A stretch of DNA of 38,192 bases. Source: Candidatus Saccharimonadota bacterium (GTDB lineage: Bacteria > Patescibacteriota > Saccharimonadia > Saccharimonadales > UBA4665). A program made the position numbers and the translations under genes. The notes below the pieces were generated by a model. The model made no database searches, was not told the DNA's origin, and worked only from the letters and a program-made list of their open reading frames with translations. This document shows, piece after piece, positions 1 to 8,045 of this stretch (the first letter of the stretch is position 1; the number at the start of each line of letters is the position of its first letter). The stretch is taken from positions 1-38,192 of the forward strand of contig JACMPL010000030.1 in assembly GCA_014377525.1 (NCBI GenBank), in the 5' to 3' direction.

Positions 1-423
1 GATCTCTACAAGAACGGTACCAACCTTGGTGCTGCAGTCGGTAGTGTCTACGGCAAAGATGCTGAAACTACTTTCAACACCGTTTGGAAGCTTCACCTTG
101 ACCAGTTTGTTGCCTACGCAGTAGCTGGAAGCAAGGGCGACGAGGCCGGCAAGAAAGCCGCTCTTCAGAGCATTGACGCCAATTACACCAAGCCACTGGC
201 TGCCTACCTAGCCAAGGCTAACCCAAACTTGCCACAGGACGCACTCTACTCGGGTCTTTCTGAGCACGTTACGATGACCGCCCAGATGATCGATGATCAG
301 GTTAAGGGTGACTACCCTGCTGCACAAGCACTTCGTGCACAAGGTGTCCAACACTTAGACGGCCTATTCAGCACACTTGCTGAAGGTATCGTTAAGCAAT
401 TCCCAGACAAGTTTACAAACTAG
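1..423 (+). CDS. Unknown alpha-helical protein, 3' end only
   Basis: The reading frame is open from base 1 to the stop at 421-423, giving 140 C-terminal residues. An internal ATG at 229 exists, but the frame upstream of it is equally protein-like, so the gene begins outside the window. The residues predict several amphipathic helices with no membrane segment visible. Three helices each carry a histidine (H32, H89, H118 of the visible part), and a Trp-x-x-His motif sits near residue 29. A helical-bundle protein, possibly metal-binding or exported, is conceivable, since a ferric-reductase-like gene lies 105 bases downstream, but this is only inference. I do not recognise the family. The gene ends in a strong terminator, so the downstream gene is probably a separate unit. 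Confidence 0.75.
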   Translation, partial: DLYKNGTNLGAAVGSVYGKDAETTFNTVWKLHLDQFVAYAVAGSKGDEAGKKAALQSIDANYTKPLAAYLAKANPNLPQDALYSGLSEHVTMTAQMIDDQVKGDYPAAQALRAQGVQHLDGLFSTLAEGIVKQFPDKFTN

Positions 424-429
424 TCAGCT

Positions 430-447
430 AGCGCTCGCAAGAGCGCT
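430..447 (+). other. Small hairpin with GCAA tetraloop
   Basis: The arms AGCGCTC (430-436) and GAGCGCT (441-447) pair perfectly around a GCAA loop, which is a GNRA-type tetraloop. It sits directly after the stop codon of the first gene and just before a rho-independent terminator. It may stabilise the 3' end of that mRNA. It has no U-tract of its own. Confidence 0.5.
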
Positions 448-457
448 ATGGAATACT

Positions 458-489
458 AAGGCGAGTCGACCAAGGTTGACTCGCCTTTT
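458..489 (+). terminator. Rho-independent terminator after the first gene
   Basis: A long, near-perfect inverted repeat starts AAGGCGAGTC (458-467) and closes GACTCGCCTT (478-487). The inner bases extend the stem through one G-T pair to a very short loop near 472. The T residues after the stem and the A-rich flank suit termination in the forward direction. It separates the first gene from the ferric-reductase-like gene. Confidence 0.85.
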
Positions 490-528
490 AAAAAAATTAT
501 CACATGCAACAGCAATAAGGAGAGATAT

Positions 529-1899
529 ATGGGTGCTATGAAGACGACGCTGCTGAGTAGTAAGGTTAGCTTACCGCAGGGGCTACTATTAGGCGCCTGG
601 TATCTTAATCTTCTCGTCGTAATACTTTTATGGGCCAAAACTGCTGCCCCGCTTATCACTAGCGGAAGTCTCTCGAACGTTTTACTTGCTGCCGGCCAAA
701 TACTCGGTATCCTCGCCGCCGTCTTTGCCCTGACACAGTTTCTGCTGATGGGCCGAATCACCTGGATCGAAAAGCATTTTGGGCTGGATCGATTAGCAGC
801 CTACCACCGATTTAACGGCTACGCCGCAATTATACTTATAATTCTACACCCCATTTTCATCGTAGCTAGCTATACGCTTGCAGCAAAATCAAACTATATC
901 ACCCAGTACATTTCAACTATAAAGAACTACCAAGACGTAATCCTTGCACTTGTCGGGCAGATCTTATTTATTACTGTGGTAATCAGCTCGATTTATATTG
1001 TCCGTAAGCGTCTTAAGTTCGAAAATTGGTATTACGTACACTTAGCCGTTTACGCGGCGATTGTATTGGCGTTTTTGCACCAGATTGCTGTCGGTAGTAC
1101 TTTCCTGAGCGATCATTCAGCGCGGATTTACTGGCTTATTGTCTATGGATTTGTTGGTCTCAGTGTTGCCTACTGGCGATTCATTACCCCGGTACTCAAA
1201 TTATCTCGCCATGGCTTTGCTGTTGCTAAAGTTGTTGCCGAGTCTCCAACCACAACGTCTATATATATTTCTGGCAAAAAACTCGAAAAACTCAATATTC
1301 TGCCTGGTCAGTTCGTTATGATTCGAGTGCTAAGCCGTAAGTATATATTCGAAGAACATCCTTTCTCGGTTTCGGCTATACCCAAAAACGGCCAATTCCG
1401 GCTGACAATTCGCAAGTCTGGCGATTATACCTCGAAAATTGCTCAACTAGTCGCTGGCACATCAATACTCGTATCTGGACCGTACGGTCGATTCGTCGAT
1501 GCTATTGCGGTGACGCAAAAGCGATTGTTTATTGCTGGTGGTGTCGGCATTACGCCACTTGGCACGTTGGCTCGCAGTGCGATAATCGCTAAAAAAGATT
1601 CAGCCCTGATTTATGGTAACCGGACACCCGATGATGTTGCGCTCAAGTCAGAAATTGATAATTTGGCCGATCATGGTCTCAAGACAACCTACGTTTACAG
1701 CGATGCCACTACCGGTTTCAAAGGCGAAAAGGGTTATGTTACCGCCGATCTCGTCGAGCGGCTAACGCCCGATTACCTAACGCGCGATATTTTCATCTGT
1801 GGCCCACCGGTCATGATGGAAAGCATTGTCAAAGGCCTGCTAGAAAAGAAGTTTCCAACCGATCAACTTCATTATGAGCAGTTTAGCTTACACAGCTAA
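529..1899 (+). CDS. Ferric-reductase-like transmembrane flavocytochrome (NOX/FRE type)
   Basis: This is predicted to be a membrane oxidoreductase passing electrons from NAD(P)H through FAD to membrane haem and on to an acceptor such as Fe3+ or O2. The N-terminal half (about residues 15-220) has six hydrophobic segments with candidate haem-ligand histidines H93 and H107 on one helix and H171 and H184 on another, matching the ferric-reductase transmembrane fold. Residues 228-330 form a ferredoxin-reductase-type FAD domain with HPFS at 277-280. The NAD(P) domain follows with GGVGITPL (337-344) and the C-terminal CGPPVM (424-429). The 456-residue length is normal for bacterial members. AAGGAG at 517-522 supports the ATG at 529 over the one at 538. 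The acceptor is not deducible. Confidence 0.85.
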   Translation: MGAMKTTLLSSKVSLPQGLLLGAWYLNLLVVILLWAKTAAPLITSGSLSNVLLAAGQILGILAAVFALTQFLLMGRITWIEKHFGLDRLAAYHRFNGYAAIILIILHPIFIVASYTLAAKSNYITQYISTIKNYQDVILALVGQILFITVVISSIYIVRKRLKFENWYYVHLAVYAAIVLAFLHQIAVGSTFLSDHSARIYWLIVYGFVGLSVAYWRFITPVLKLSRHGFAVAKVVAESPTTTSIYISGKKLEKLNILPGQFVMIRVLSRKYIFEEHPFSVSAIPKNGQFRLTIRKSGDYTSKIAQLVAGTSILVSGPYGRFVDAIAVTQKRLFIAGGVGITPLGTLARSAIIAKKDSALIYGNRTPDDVALKSEIDNLADHGLKTTYVYSDATTGFKGEKGYVTADLVERLTPDYLTRDIFICGPPVMMESIVKGLLEKKFPTDQLHYEQFSLHS

Positions 1900-1913
1900 C
1901 CTGGGTTACCAAG

Positions 1914-1919
1914 TATGCT
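1914..1919 (+). promoter_or_regulatory. -10 hexamer 6 nt before the lipid kinase start
   Basis: TATGCT lies exactly 6 nt upstream of the ATG at 1926, with no Shine-Dalgarno sequence and no clear -35. The predicted transcript start coincides with the start codon, as at several other genes in this window. The hexamer itself matches the sigma-70 consensus only partly. Confidence 0.4.
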
Positions 1920-1925
1920 GAGGCT

Positions 1926-2813
1926 ATGCCAGTAACTACTCCGTTCAAAAATGTTCATATAATTTTTAATCCCAACAGCACTAGCGACAGCCTGGCGATG
2001 GCCAAACAGTTTTCTAAGGGCGCTACAGCAGCTTTTCCGGAAGTTCCTGTAACATTGATCGAAACCCAGCATGCTGGCCATGCCGAGGAACTAGCCTACG
2101 CCATAACCCGCGACAACATCGCGCCGTTGATCGTATCGGTTAGCGGCGATGGCGGCTACCACGAGCTTGTTAACGGCGCTCTCCATGCCACGGATGAGGG
2201 CCTCGGCCAGCCGTTCTGCGGCGTTCTGCCGGGCGGGAACGCTAACGATCACTATAGGCACGTTTATAAACGGCCGCTGCTAGTGGCGCTCGAGGACGCC
2301 CAGCCGACAGCACTCGATGTCTTAGCGATCACCAACGGCCAGACAGTCCGGTACGCCCATTCGTACGCTGGACTCGGTATCACACCGCAAGTTGCCATGG
2401 AACTGAATAAGCACTCCCTGTCGACGTACCGCGAAATTATTTTATGCATTCAATCGTTTCGAAAGTTTCGACCGTTTGAACTACTGCACCAAAATAAAAC
2501 CCAGAAACTTGATAGCCTGATTGTTTCGAATATCGAGGCGATGGCCAAAGTCATTACGCTCGACGAAACTAGCGACCCAACCGATGGTTTATTCGAGCTT
2601 ATAATCTGGCCGCATGGTAGTAAACTCCAATTGCTGAAAATACTATTGCAATCGGCTCTTGGCAAGCCACCCCGCCCCGAGAAGTCAAAACTACTCGAAT
2701 TCAGAACGACCAAGCCGCTCCCCATGCAGTTAGACGGTGAAATTATTCAGCTGAGTGCTGACACCGACGTCGTAATAAAGTTAGCGCCTGCCAAGTTAGT
2801 CACGTTTTTATAA
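1926..2813 (+). CDS. Diacylglycerol kinase catalytic-domain family lipid kinase
   Basis: The protein belongs to the DAGK/YegS/BmrU family, which phosphorylates membrane lipids such as diacylglycerol or undecaprenol using ATP. The N-terminal strand with IIFNP (residues 10-14), the nucleotide-binding GDGGYHELVNG motif around residue 75, and PGGNAND around residue 100 are the family signatures. In the first motif a Gly-Tyr replaces the usual Gly-Thr-Xaa, a mild variation. The 295-residue length is typical, with the beta-sandwich second domain at about 140-295. It begins 26 nt after the ferric-reductase-like gene and could be read from that transcript or from its own leaderless start. The exact lipid substrate cannot be told from sequence. 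Confidence 0.85.
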   Translation: MPVTTPFKNVHIIFNPNSTSDSLAMAKQFSKGATAAFPEVPVTLIETQHAGHAEELAYAITRDNIAPLIVSVSGDGGYHELVNGALHATDEGLGQPFCGVLPGGNANDHYRHVYKRPLLVALEDAQPTALDVLAITNGQTVRYAHSYAGLGITPQVAMELNKHSLSTYREIILCIQSFRKFRPFELLHQNKTQKLDSLIVSNIEAMAKVITLDETSDPTDGLFELIIWPHGSKLQLLKILLQSALGKPPRPEKSKLLEFRTTKPLPMQLDGEIIQLSADTDVVIKLAPAKLVTFL

Positions 2814-2825
2814 TATTTCCCCAGA

Positions 2826-4196
2826 TTATTCGGTTCTGAGCGCTTCGATTGGATCGAGCCGTGATGCTTTGCGAGCTGGCAATAGCCCCGCCAAGATAGC
2901 CACAAAAACAAGCCCAACGATGAGTAAGCCAATTTGAGTCGGTTTGAATTCCAATAGCCTGACGTCACCAAGTGCCAATTGCCTAGATATTACCGGGTTA
3001 AGTAGCGTACCGGCAACGACGGCAACGACAGAACCAAGCGTGCCACCTAGCAGACCAAGTAGGGCTGCCTCGATTCTAAACAATCGTTTAACATCCTTTT
3101 TATGCATGCCGAGCGCTTTCATGAGCCCGATTTCCCTAGTGCGTTGCAGCACCGATATATACATCGTGTTGACGACTCCGAACACTGAAGCGACTACCGC
3201 GATCAGCCCAAAAACGGCGACGATGCCTTGGAGTACCGTGATAACTTGGGTAATAGTTTTCTGGGTATCCAGGACGCTTTGGGCACCGTAACCTTCTTTT
3301 TTGACGCTAGCTTGCACGCTGTTGAGTTTCGTAGTATTACCGCCGTTAGCAACTTTTACATAGGCCGATAAGTACTTATGGTAGCTGGCCGTGCCTTTTG
3401 TCGTGTAATCGTTCAGTTTAACGAGCTCCTGTTCGTTTACGAACAGATTGAGCGCCGAACCAGGCTGAATCAGCGTCGAAGGTTTCTTAGTTACTGCCGT
3501 AACCGTAAAATTTTGTTCGTTAGCTGTCGGGGCAGTCTTAAGTGAAGTCGTGAGTGCCGAAGTATCGCCGCTGAGCAGCGACGATATCGCCGCCGATTGA
3601 TCGAATTGCTTTCTGACTGATAGCCGAACCGTCTTGCCGATCGCATCCTGCGGCGAACTAAAACCAAGCGACGGCACAAAGCCCTCTGGTAAGACGATGG
3701 TCTTGTCCGGTAGGTTACTTGGGATAGACCCGGCTAGTAAGGTAGGTTGTTTGTAAGCACTATACGACTGAACATTCCCGACATATTTTTTCTGGCCGTC
3801 ACGGGTGATATATTGCAGACTAACCGAAAGAGCCGGACGAACCGATTCTACGCCGCTGACCTGCGCCAGTCTGGTCAAATCGCTATCGCTCAGCATGCGA
3901 ATTTGGCGCGATGTGCCGCCGGCACTCGTCACGCTGCCAAAGTTTTGATCGTATACTTTCGGCTTAGATTCATCGGTCGTACTAAAAATCGCATCGTCAT
4001 TGGTGACGATTAGCTCGGTCGGGTCAAAATTATCTTTGATGATAACGTTGGTATAGCTTTGAGCACCGTTGCTCGCCCCAAGCGTTAGCGTCAGTGCAAA
4101 AGCGCCGACGGCAATCGCAAACGCGGTTAGGATTGTCCGTGTTTTGGCGCTCAGCAAGCTACGAATCGAGCGCCGCAGTATATCAATAATGAACAT
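2826..4196 (-). CDS. ABC transporter permease, MacB/FtsX family
   Basis: This is the membrane subunit of the ABC transporter encoded with the ATPase immediately upstream. An N-terminal membrane helix (about 17-40) is followed by a large extracytoplasmic MacB-type domain (about 45-315), then three C-terminal helices (about 320-350, 370-400, 420-448) typical of FtsX. The cytosolic loop with RTREIGLMKALG is the family's conserved coupling segment. The start codon overlaps the ATPase stop by one base (TAATG), implying translational coupling. Members export or mechanically transmit signals to periplasmic partners rather than import solutes. The neighbouring SGNH hydrolase may be its client or partner. 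It ends 12 nt from the convergent lipid kinase. Confidence 0.88.
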   Translation of the reverse strand: MFIIDILRRSIRSLLSAKTRTILTAFAIAVGAFALTLTLGASNGAQSYTNVIIKDNFDPTELIVTNDDAIFSTTDESKPKVYDQNFGSVTSAGGTSRQIRMLSDSDLTRLAQVSGVESVRPALSVSLQYITRDGQKKYVGNVQSYSAYKQPTLLAGSIPSNLPDKTIVLPEGFVPSLGFSSPQDAIGKTVRLSVRKQFDQSAAISSLLSGDTSALTTSLKTAPTANEQNFTVTAVTKKPSTLIQPGSALNLFVNEQELVKLNDYTTKGTASYHKYLSAYVKVANGGNTTKLNSVQASVKKEGYGAQSVLDTQKTITQVITVLQGIVAVFGLIAVVASVFGVVNTMYISVLQRTREIGLMKALGMHKKDVKRLFRIEAALLGLLGGTLGSVVAVVAGTLLNPVISRQLALGDVRLLEFKPTQIGLLIVGLVFVAILAGLLPARKASRLDPIEALRTE

Positions 4197-4894
4197 TACT
4201 GCTGCCCTTTTTTAGCAGGAACAGTTTCGACTGACGCAACACGGCCATCTTTGAGACTGATCCGCATGCCGCACTGCCGAGCCAGGTCTGCATCGTGCGT
4301 CACTAGAATCAGAGTACAGCCGAGTCGTTTGTTCAGGTCAAACAATATACTCATTATTTTTTCACCGGTCGTACTATCGAGATTCCCGGTCGGCTCGTCA
4401 GCAAAAAGAATGCTTGGTTTATTGACGATCGCTCGTGCTATTGCCAGCCGCTGTTTCTGTCCACCGGATAGACTACCGGCTAAGTTTGAGGCCTTTTCAC
4501 CTAGCTCTACTGCCTCTAAAGCTTCCATAACTAATTTGCGACGCTTCGTGAGCGGAACTTTGGCAATTTCCAGCGGTAGCATCACATTTTGGTGGCAAGT
4601 TTGGTTAGCCTCCACAAAGAATGACTGAAAGATAAAACTCATCTGACTCGCCCGGAAATTATCCATCACAGCCGGTTTCATAGTAAATAAATCGACACCG
4701 TTCACAACGACTGTTCCGGTCGATGGATGGTCTAGCCCGCTCATAATGTGCATCAACGTTGATTTCCCGGAGCCACTCTTGCCGATTATCGACACCGTAC
4801 TGCTATCGGCGATGGTGAATGTCACGTCGCTCAAAGCCGTGAATTCAGCATCTTTCTTACCATAGTTCTTCGACAGGTTGGTGATGGTTATCAT
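4196..4894 (-). CDS. ABC transporter ATP-binding protein, LolD/MacB type
   Basis: This is a 232-residue single-domain ATPase. It has Walker A GKSGSGKST (38-46), Q-loop Q90, signature LSGGQ (142-146), Walker B ILFADEP (162-168) and switch His200. The DEPTGNLD sequence after Walker B is characteristic of the LolD/MacB/FtsE subfamily, which pairs with FtsX-like permeases. It lies between the SGNH hydrolase (4-nt ATGA overlap) and the permease (1-nt overlap), so all three are almost certainly one mRNA. An ATP-driven envelope function is expected. The substrate is unknown. Confidence 0.93.
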   Translation of the reverse strand: MITITNLSKNYGKKDAEFTALSDVTFTIADSSTVSIIGKSGSGKSTLMHIMSGLDHPSTGTVVVNGVDLFTMKPAVMDNFRASQMSFIFQSFFVEANQTCHQNVMLPLEIAKVPLTKRRKLVMEALEAVELGEKASNLAGSLSGGQKQRLAIARAIVNKPSILFADEPTGNLDSTTGEKIMSILFDLNKRLGCTLILVTHDADLARQCGMRISLKDGRVASVETVPAKKGQQ

Positions 4895-5757
4895 TTGTTT
4901 GCGGTTCCGGTGATTACCTGCGCTACTTGTCGGGCGATAGCGGCTTGCCCAGCTTCGGTTGGGTGGTATGGCTGCTTGTCGCTGATACCTTGCACCCAGG
5001 AATCGCTACTGCAGAGCTCGTGCCCCGTAAAATCAAGCGGCACATATTTAGCGAACGAAAAATCTTTGGCAGCGCTTTCTATCGTTGTTCCAATGGCTGC
5101 TTGCTGTTGCCGGCCCCAGGTAAGTTCCGACTGGTCAATGCCTTTAAGGTCGGTGCAAGTCGCGCTGGCTACTGGAAAGACTTGGTAATAACCAGTCAGA
5201 AGTACTGTCGGCGGATTATTTTTATAATGGTCTTTAACGCTAGTTAAAAACTTCTGAATATTTACCGTGACGGTTGCTAGCTTATCGTTGACGGCCACAG
5301 TGTCGGCGTCACTACCACATGTACTGGTATAACACTTCGCAATAATATTCGTCCACTGGGCATCGTTTGCACCAATCGTGACTGATATGACATTGGGCTG
5401 TGCCAGCGCAAATAACTGATCAATTTGCGGTGTTACCAGTAGCTGATTAACGTCTTGCTTACCGAGGATTCCTTCGTTCAGTGTCGCACCACTACAGGCA
5501 AGATTCTTGACAGAATAATTAAGGCTTTTCGCTGTTACAACCGGATATGACTGATTGGTGCGGTTACAAGCGCTGGAGTCACTGTCGGTTTTGAGGCCAA
5601 CACCGGCGGCAACTGAATCGCCTAGCGCGATGTAGCTTTTCGTCGGTACACTAGAGGTTATAACGGTGTTCTTACCGCTGCCGATCGAAGTAGCAGCAAA
5701 CGCAAGTCCAACTATACCAAGTAAGGCAATGCCTATTAATATTCCACGTTTTTTCAT
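4891..5757 (-). CDS. Secreted SGNH/GDSL-type hydrolase
   Basis: This is predicted to be an exported esterase or lipase-like hydrolase. It opens with a basic N-terminus and a hydrophobic stretch (about 5-22) that could be a signal peptide or anchor. The SGNH blocks are visible: GDS at 46-48 with nucleophile Ser48, block II Gly90 in CSGA, block III GAND (129-132) and the terminal YHP with catalytic His265. Six cysteines (64, 88, 142, 147, 201, 249) are spaced as three plausible disulfides, as in actinobacterial secreted SGNH esterases, supporting an extracytoplasmic location. It is the first gene of the operon with the ABC ATPase and permease, overlapping the ATPase by 4 nt. The substrate could be a lipid, acetylated polysaccharide or peptidoglycan. 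Confidence 0.85.
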   Translation of the reverse strand: MKKRGILIGIALLGIVGLAFAATSIGSGKNTVITSSVPTKSYIALGDSVAAGVGLKTDSDSSACNRTNQSYPVVTAKSLNYSVKNLACSGATLNEGILGKQDVNQLLVTPQIDQLFALAQPNVISVTIGANDAQWTNIIAKCYTSTCGSDADTVAVNDKLATVTVNIQKFLTSVKDHYKNNPPTVLLTGYYQVFPVASATCTDLKGIDQSELTWGRQQQAAIGTTIESAAKDFSFAKYVPLDFTGHELCSSDSWVQGISDKQPYHPTEAGQAAIARQVAQVITGTANK

Positions 5758-5767
5758 AACTTTACTT

Positions 5768-5776
5768 AGTATAGCA
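5768..5776 (-). promoter_or_regulatory. Extended -10 promoter of the SGNH-ABC operon
   Basis: On the minus strand TGC-TATACT (hexamer 5773 to 5768) lies 10 nt before the ATG at 5757. The TGn extension can compensate for the lack of a clear -35. The predicted untranslated leader is only about 3-4 nt, too short for a Shine-Dalgarno sequence. Confidence 0.5.
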
Positions 5777-6458
5777 ATGCCAACTTACTAAACATAGTTC
5801 AGACGCGTTGATTACGCATCAAATCACCAGTTTAGCCAAGTGGTCACGCGCTAGTCTGTGCACTTAGATCACCTGCTATATAGTTATGATATCTTGCGTA
5901 AGTTGATCCTTTTGTTGCAGCAGCGGTACCTCCGGCGGTAAGAAAAATGTTCAGTTTGTAAGTGAGCCAAAAATGGGTTAGTTAATTTTTAGGTCCTAAG
6001 GCGGCTGGCGTAGTGACGAAGACTGATAGAAATGTCTCCCCCGGTTCTAAGATAATGATGCGAGGGGTGTTGCCGAGCGCGCTCGGCATTGCTGCGCCAA
6101 AGTTAATCGCGCAATCTTCGCCTTTTTCTATCAAGACTAACTGCTACTCAAGATTGCGCCGGCATGGACTAAAGGCGAATGACCCTAAACAGAGCGGTGC
6201 TGTTACACATACTCTCTCTGCACCAAGCCGAAGATACCAGGTCCTCTTTTATAGCTGTTCTCGATTTTCTAAAGTCTGGCAGATCTATTTGTTCATTTGA
6301 TAAGTTCGCCGCAGGGATACCAGGTTAATAATGCTAGCTAAGAGTAAAAATTGTGATGCTGATTCAAGTGCCCTTATTGACCCGCTCCCCCCACCTGTGC
6401 TTATATAAGCATAACCGTTGAAATAATCGTCGTAATAAGCATAACGAAAGCATAACAA
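5774..6458. other. Gene-free stretch with several inverted repeats
   Basis: I see no convincing gene here. A GTG-started frame at 6013-6300 has no ribosome site and no recognisable motif. The DNA contains an 18-bp perfect palindrome TGCCGAGCGCGCTCGGCA (6071-6088), a 10-bp inverted repeat GCGCAATCTT (6109-6118) with AAGATTGCGC (6150-6159), a direct repeat of ATACCAGGT near 6233 and 6316, and the palindrome GCTTATATAAGC (6399-6410). AAGCATAAC occurs three times (6407, 6437, 6448) just before the glycoside hydrolase start. The structure could belong to a regulatory leader or a non-coding RNA. No known RNA family was recognised. Confidence 0.4.
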
Positions 6459-8045
6459 ATGGAAACCACACCCGCTATGAAACCCCAATCGCTATTTAGT
6501 CGCCTAATACCCGTTCGCTACGTTAAACCAGCCCTGTTCGTACTCGCCTTTGCCCTAATCGGTACTATTACGATCATACTAACTCATGCAGCGACACCAC
6601 CCACTGGCCCAATCAACCGGGTAGCCGGAAGCTGTTTAGATAACAGCTACAACCGTCTCCATGACGGTAACACTATCTGGCTGTATCAGTGCAACCAAAC
6701 AGCTGCCCAGCAATGGGCAATACTGGATGACGGCAGCATCCGTAACCAAGGATACTGCCTAGACGTCAAGTACTCTGGAACGACTGCTGGTACGCCCGTC
6801 TGGCTGTACTCATGCAATAATACTGCAGCCCAAAAATGGACTGTCTTAGCTAACGGTGAATTAGTTAATCCTCATTCCGGCATGTGTCTCGATGTCCGAG
6901 CTAATAATCCCGCTGATCAGGCCCAAATCTGGATCTGGCAATGTAATGCCACTGGAGCCCAGATTTGGAAAGTGCCGGTTGGTGCTGTTGTTGCCGCTTC
7001 GCAGCCAACCCCGACTCCAACCCCGACTCCAACCCCAACTCCGACTCCAACCCCGACTCCAACTCCAACCCCAACTGTCAGCAATGCTGGGTATGGATTT
7101 TTTGCAGATATCCAATACCAGAACAGTAGTCAGATTGCTGCAACTCTCAGCAATTGGAAAAACAATGGTGCAACATGGGCTCGTTTCCAGTTTAAGTGGT
7201 CTTCCATTCAGAATGGCGGGCCATCGTCTTATGATTGGTCGCAATATGATATGGTGGTTTCTTCCATAATTTCAGCTGGTATGAAGCCATTGCCTGTGGT
7301 GGGAGATACCCCATCTTGGGCTTATCCAAGTAACTGTACGAATAGTGAAACTTGCGCTCCCGCTCCCCAATACTACGGTGCATTCGGTGATTTTCTAAAA
7401 AATGCTGCTGCTCGATACAATGGTCGAATAAATTACTGGGAAATATGGAACGAGGCTAACAATCCTCAATTTTGGGCGCCAGCGCCAAATGCATCGGCTT
7501 ACACTGGCCTGTTAAAATCAGCATACTTCGGTATACACAGTTCCGTACCAGGCGCTACTGTTATAAGCAGTGGTTTGGCACCTGCTAGTGACACGCAGGG
7601 AGGTGGTTGGATCAGCCCGCTTACTTTCCTGAATGGAATATATAGCAATGGAGGCAGGTCCAGCTTTGATGCTATTGCTTGGCACCCGTATACTTGGCCA
7701 GCTGATCCTTCGACAAATGATCCCGGGCTATCGTGGTATCAGATGAGCAATAATGTCCGTAGTTTAATGAATAATAATGGTGATGGTGCCAAAAAAATAT
7801 GGGCGACTGAGTTCGGTAGCCCTACATGCAGCCAAAATAGTCGTTGCGTCTCAGCAACTGCGCAGGCCAGCCAGATGCAGTCAGCAGTTACGCTTTGGAA
7901 GTCCTATAGTTGGGCCGGTCCATTCATAGCGTACACGTACCAAGACACCTGCAGCGATCAGACAAATCCTGAATGTTATTTCGGAGTTGTTACGCAATCT
8001 GGCGCCAACAAACCGGCTCTAGCTGTCCTTAAGAGTGCCTTCTAA
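6459..8045 (+). CDS. Secreted ricin-type lectin plus clan GH-A glycoside hydrolase
   Basis: This 528-residue exported enzyme probably binds and cleaves polysaccharide. A membrane/signal segment spans about 24-45. A ricin B beta-trefoil (about 50-175) carries three QxW repeats at 84-86, 125-127 and 168-170. A (Thr-Pro)n linker fills 183-206, then a TIM-barrel domain resembling GH39/GH5-type clan A enzymes runs to the end. Glu332 in IWNEAN is the expected acid/base and Glu451 in ATEFG the expected nucleophile. Cysteine pairs such as 293/299, 457/463 and 498/506 suggest disulfides. ATG at 6477 is an alternative start that would shorten the N-terminus by six residues. No Shine-Dalgarno sequence is evident for either. 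The substrate is unknown. In an epibiont it might attack host surface glycans, which is speculation. Confidence 0.85.
   Translation: METTPAMKPQSLFSRLIPVRYVKPALFVLAFALIGTITIILTHAATPPTGPINRVAGSCLDNSYNRLHDGNTIWLYQCNQTAAQQWAILDDGSIRNQGYCLDVKYSGTTAGTPVWLYSCNNTAAQKWTVLANGELVNPHSGMCLDVRANNPADQAQIWIWQCNATGAQIWKVPVGAVVAASQPTPTPTPTPTPTPTPTPTPTPTPTVSNAGYGFFADIQYQNSSQIAATLSNWKNNGATWARFQFKWSSIQNGGPSSYDWSQYDMVVSSIISAGMKPLPVVGDTPSWAYPSNCTNSETCAPAPQYYGAFGDFLKNAAARYNGRINYWEIWNEANNPQFWAPAPNASAYTGLLKSAYFGIHSSVPGATVISSGLAPASDTQGGGWISPLTFLNGIYSNGGRSSFDAIAWHPYTWPADPSTNDPGLSWYQMSNNVRSLMNNNGDGAKKIWATEFGSPTCSQNSRCVSATAQASQMQSAVTLWKSYSWAGPFIAYTYQDTCSDQTNPECYFGVVTQSGANKPALAVLKSAF
7009..7077 (+). repeat. Short tandem repeat encoding a Thr-Pro linker
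   Basis: Repeats of ACTCCAACCCC(G/A) run through the codons for residues 183-206 and encode alternating Thr and Pro. The low-complexity DNA separates the lectin and catalytic domains and is likely to vary in length between strains by slippage, in multiples of six bases when the frame is kept. Confidence 0.8.

Noticed and set aside
6013-6300. 95-codon GTG-started frame in the gap before the glycosidase
   Set aside because: No ribosome site, promoter spacing or recognisable motif, and it spans the palindrome and inverted repeats.
7009-7077. CRISPR-like repeat
   Set aside because: The short repeats are contiguous, have no spacers and encode the Thr-Pro linker of the glycosidase.
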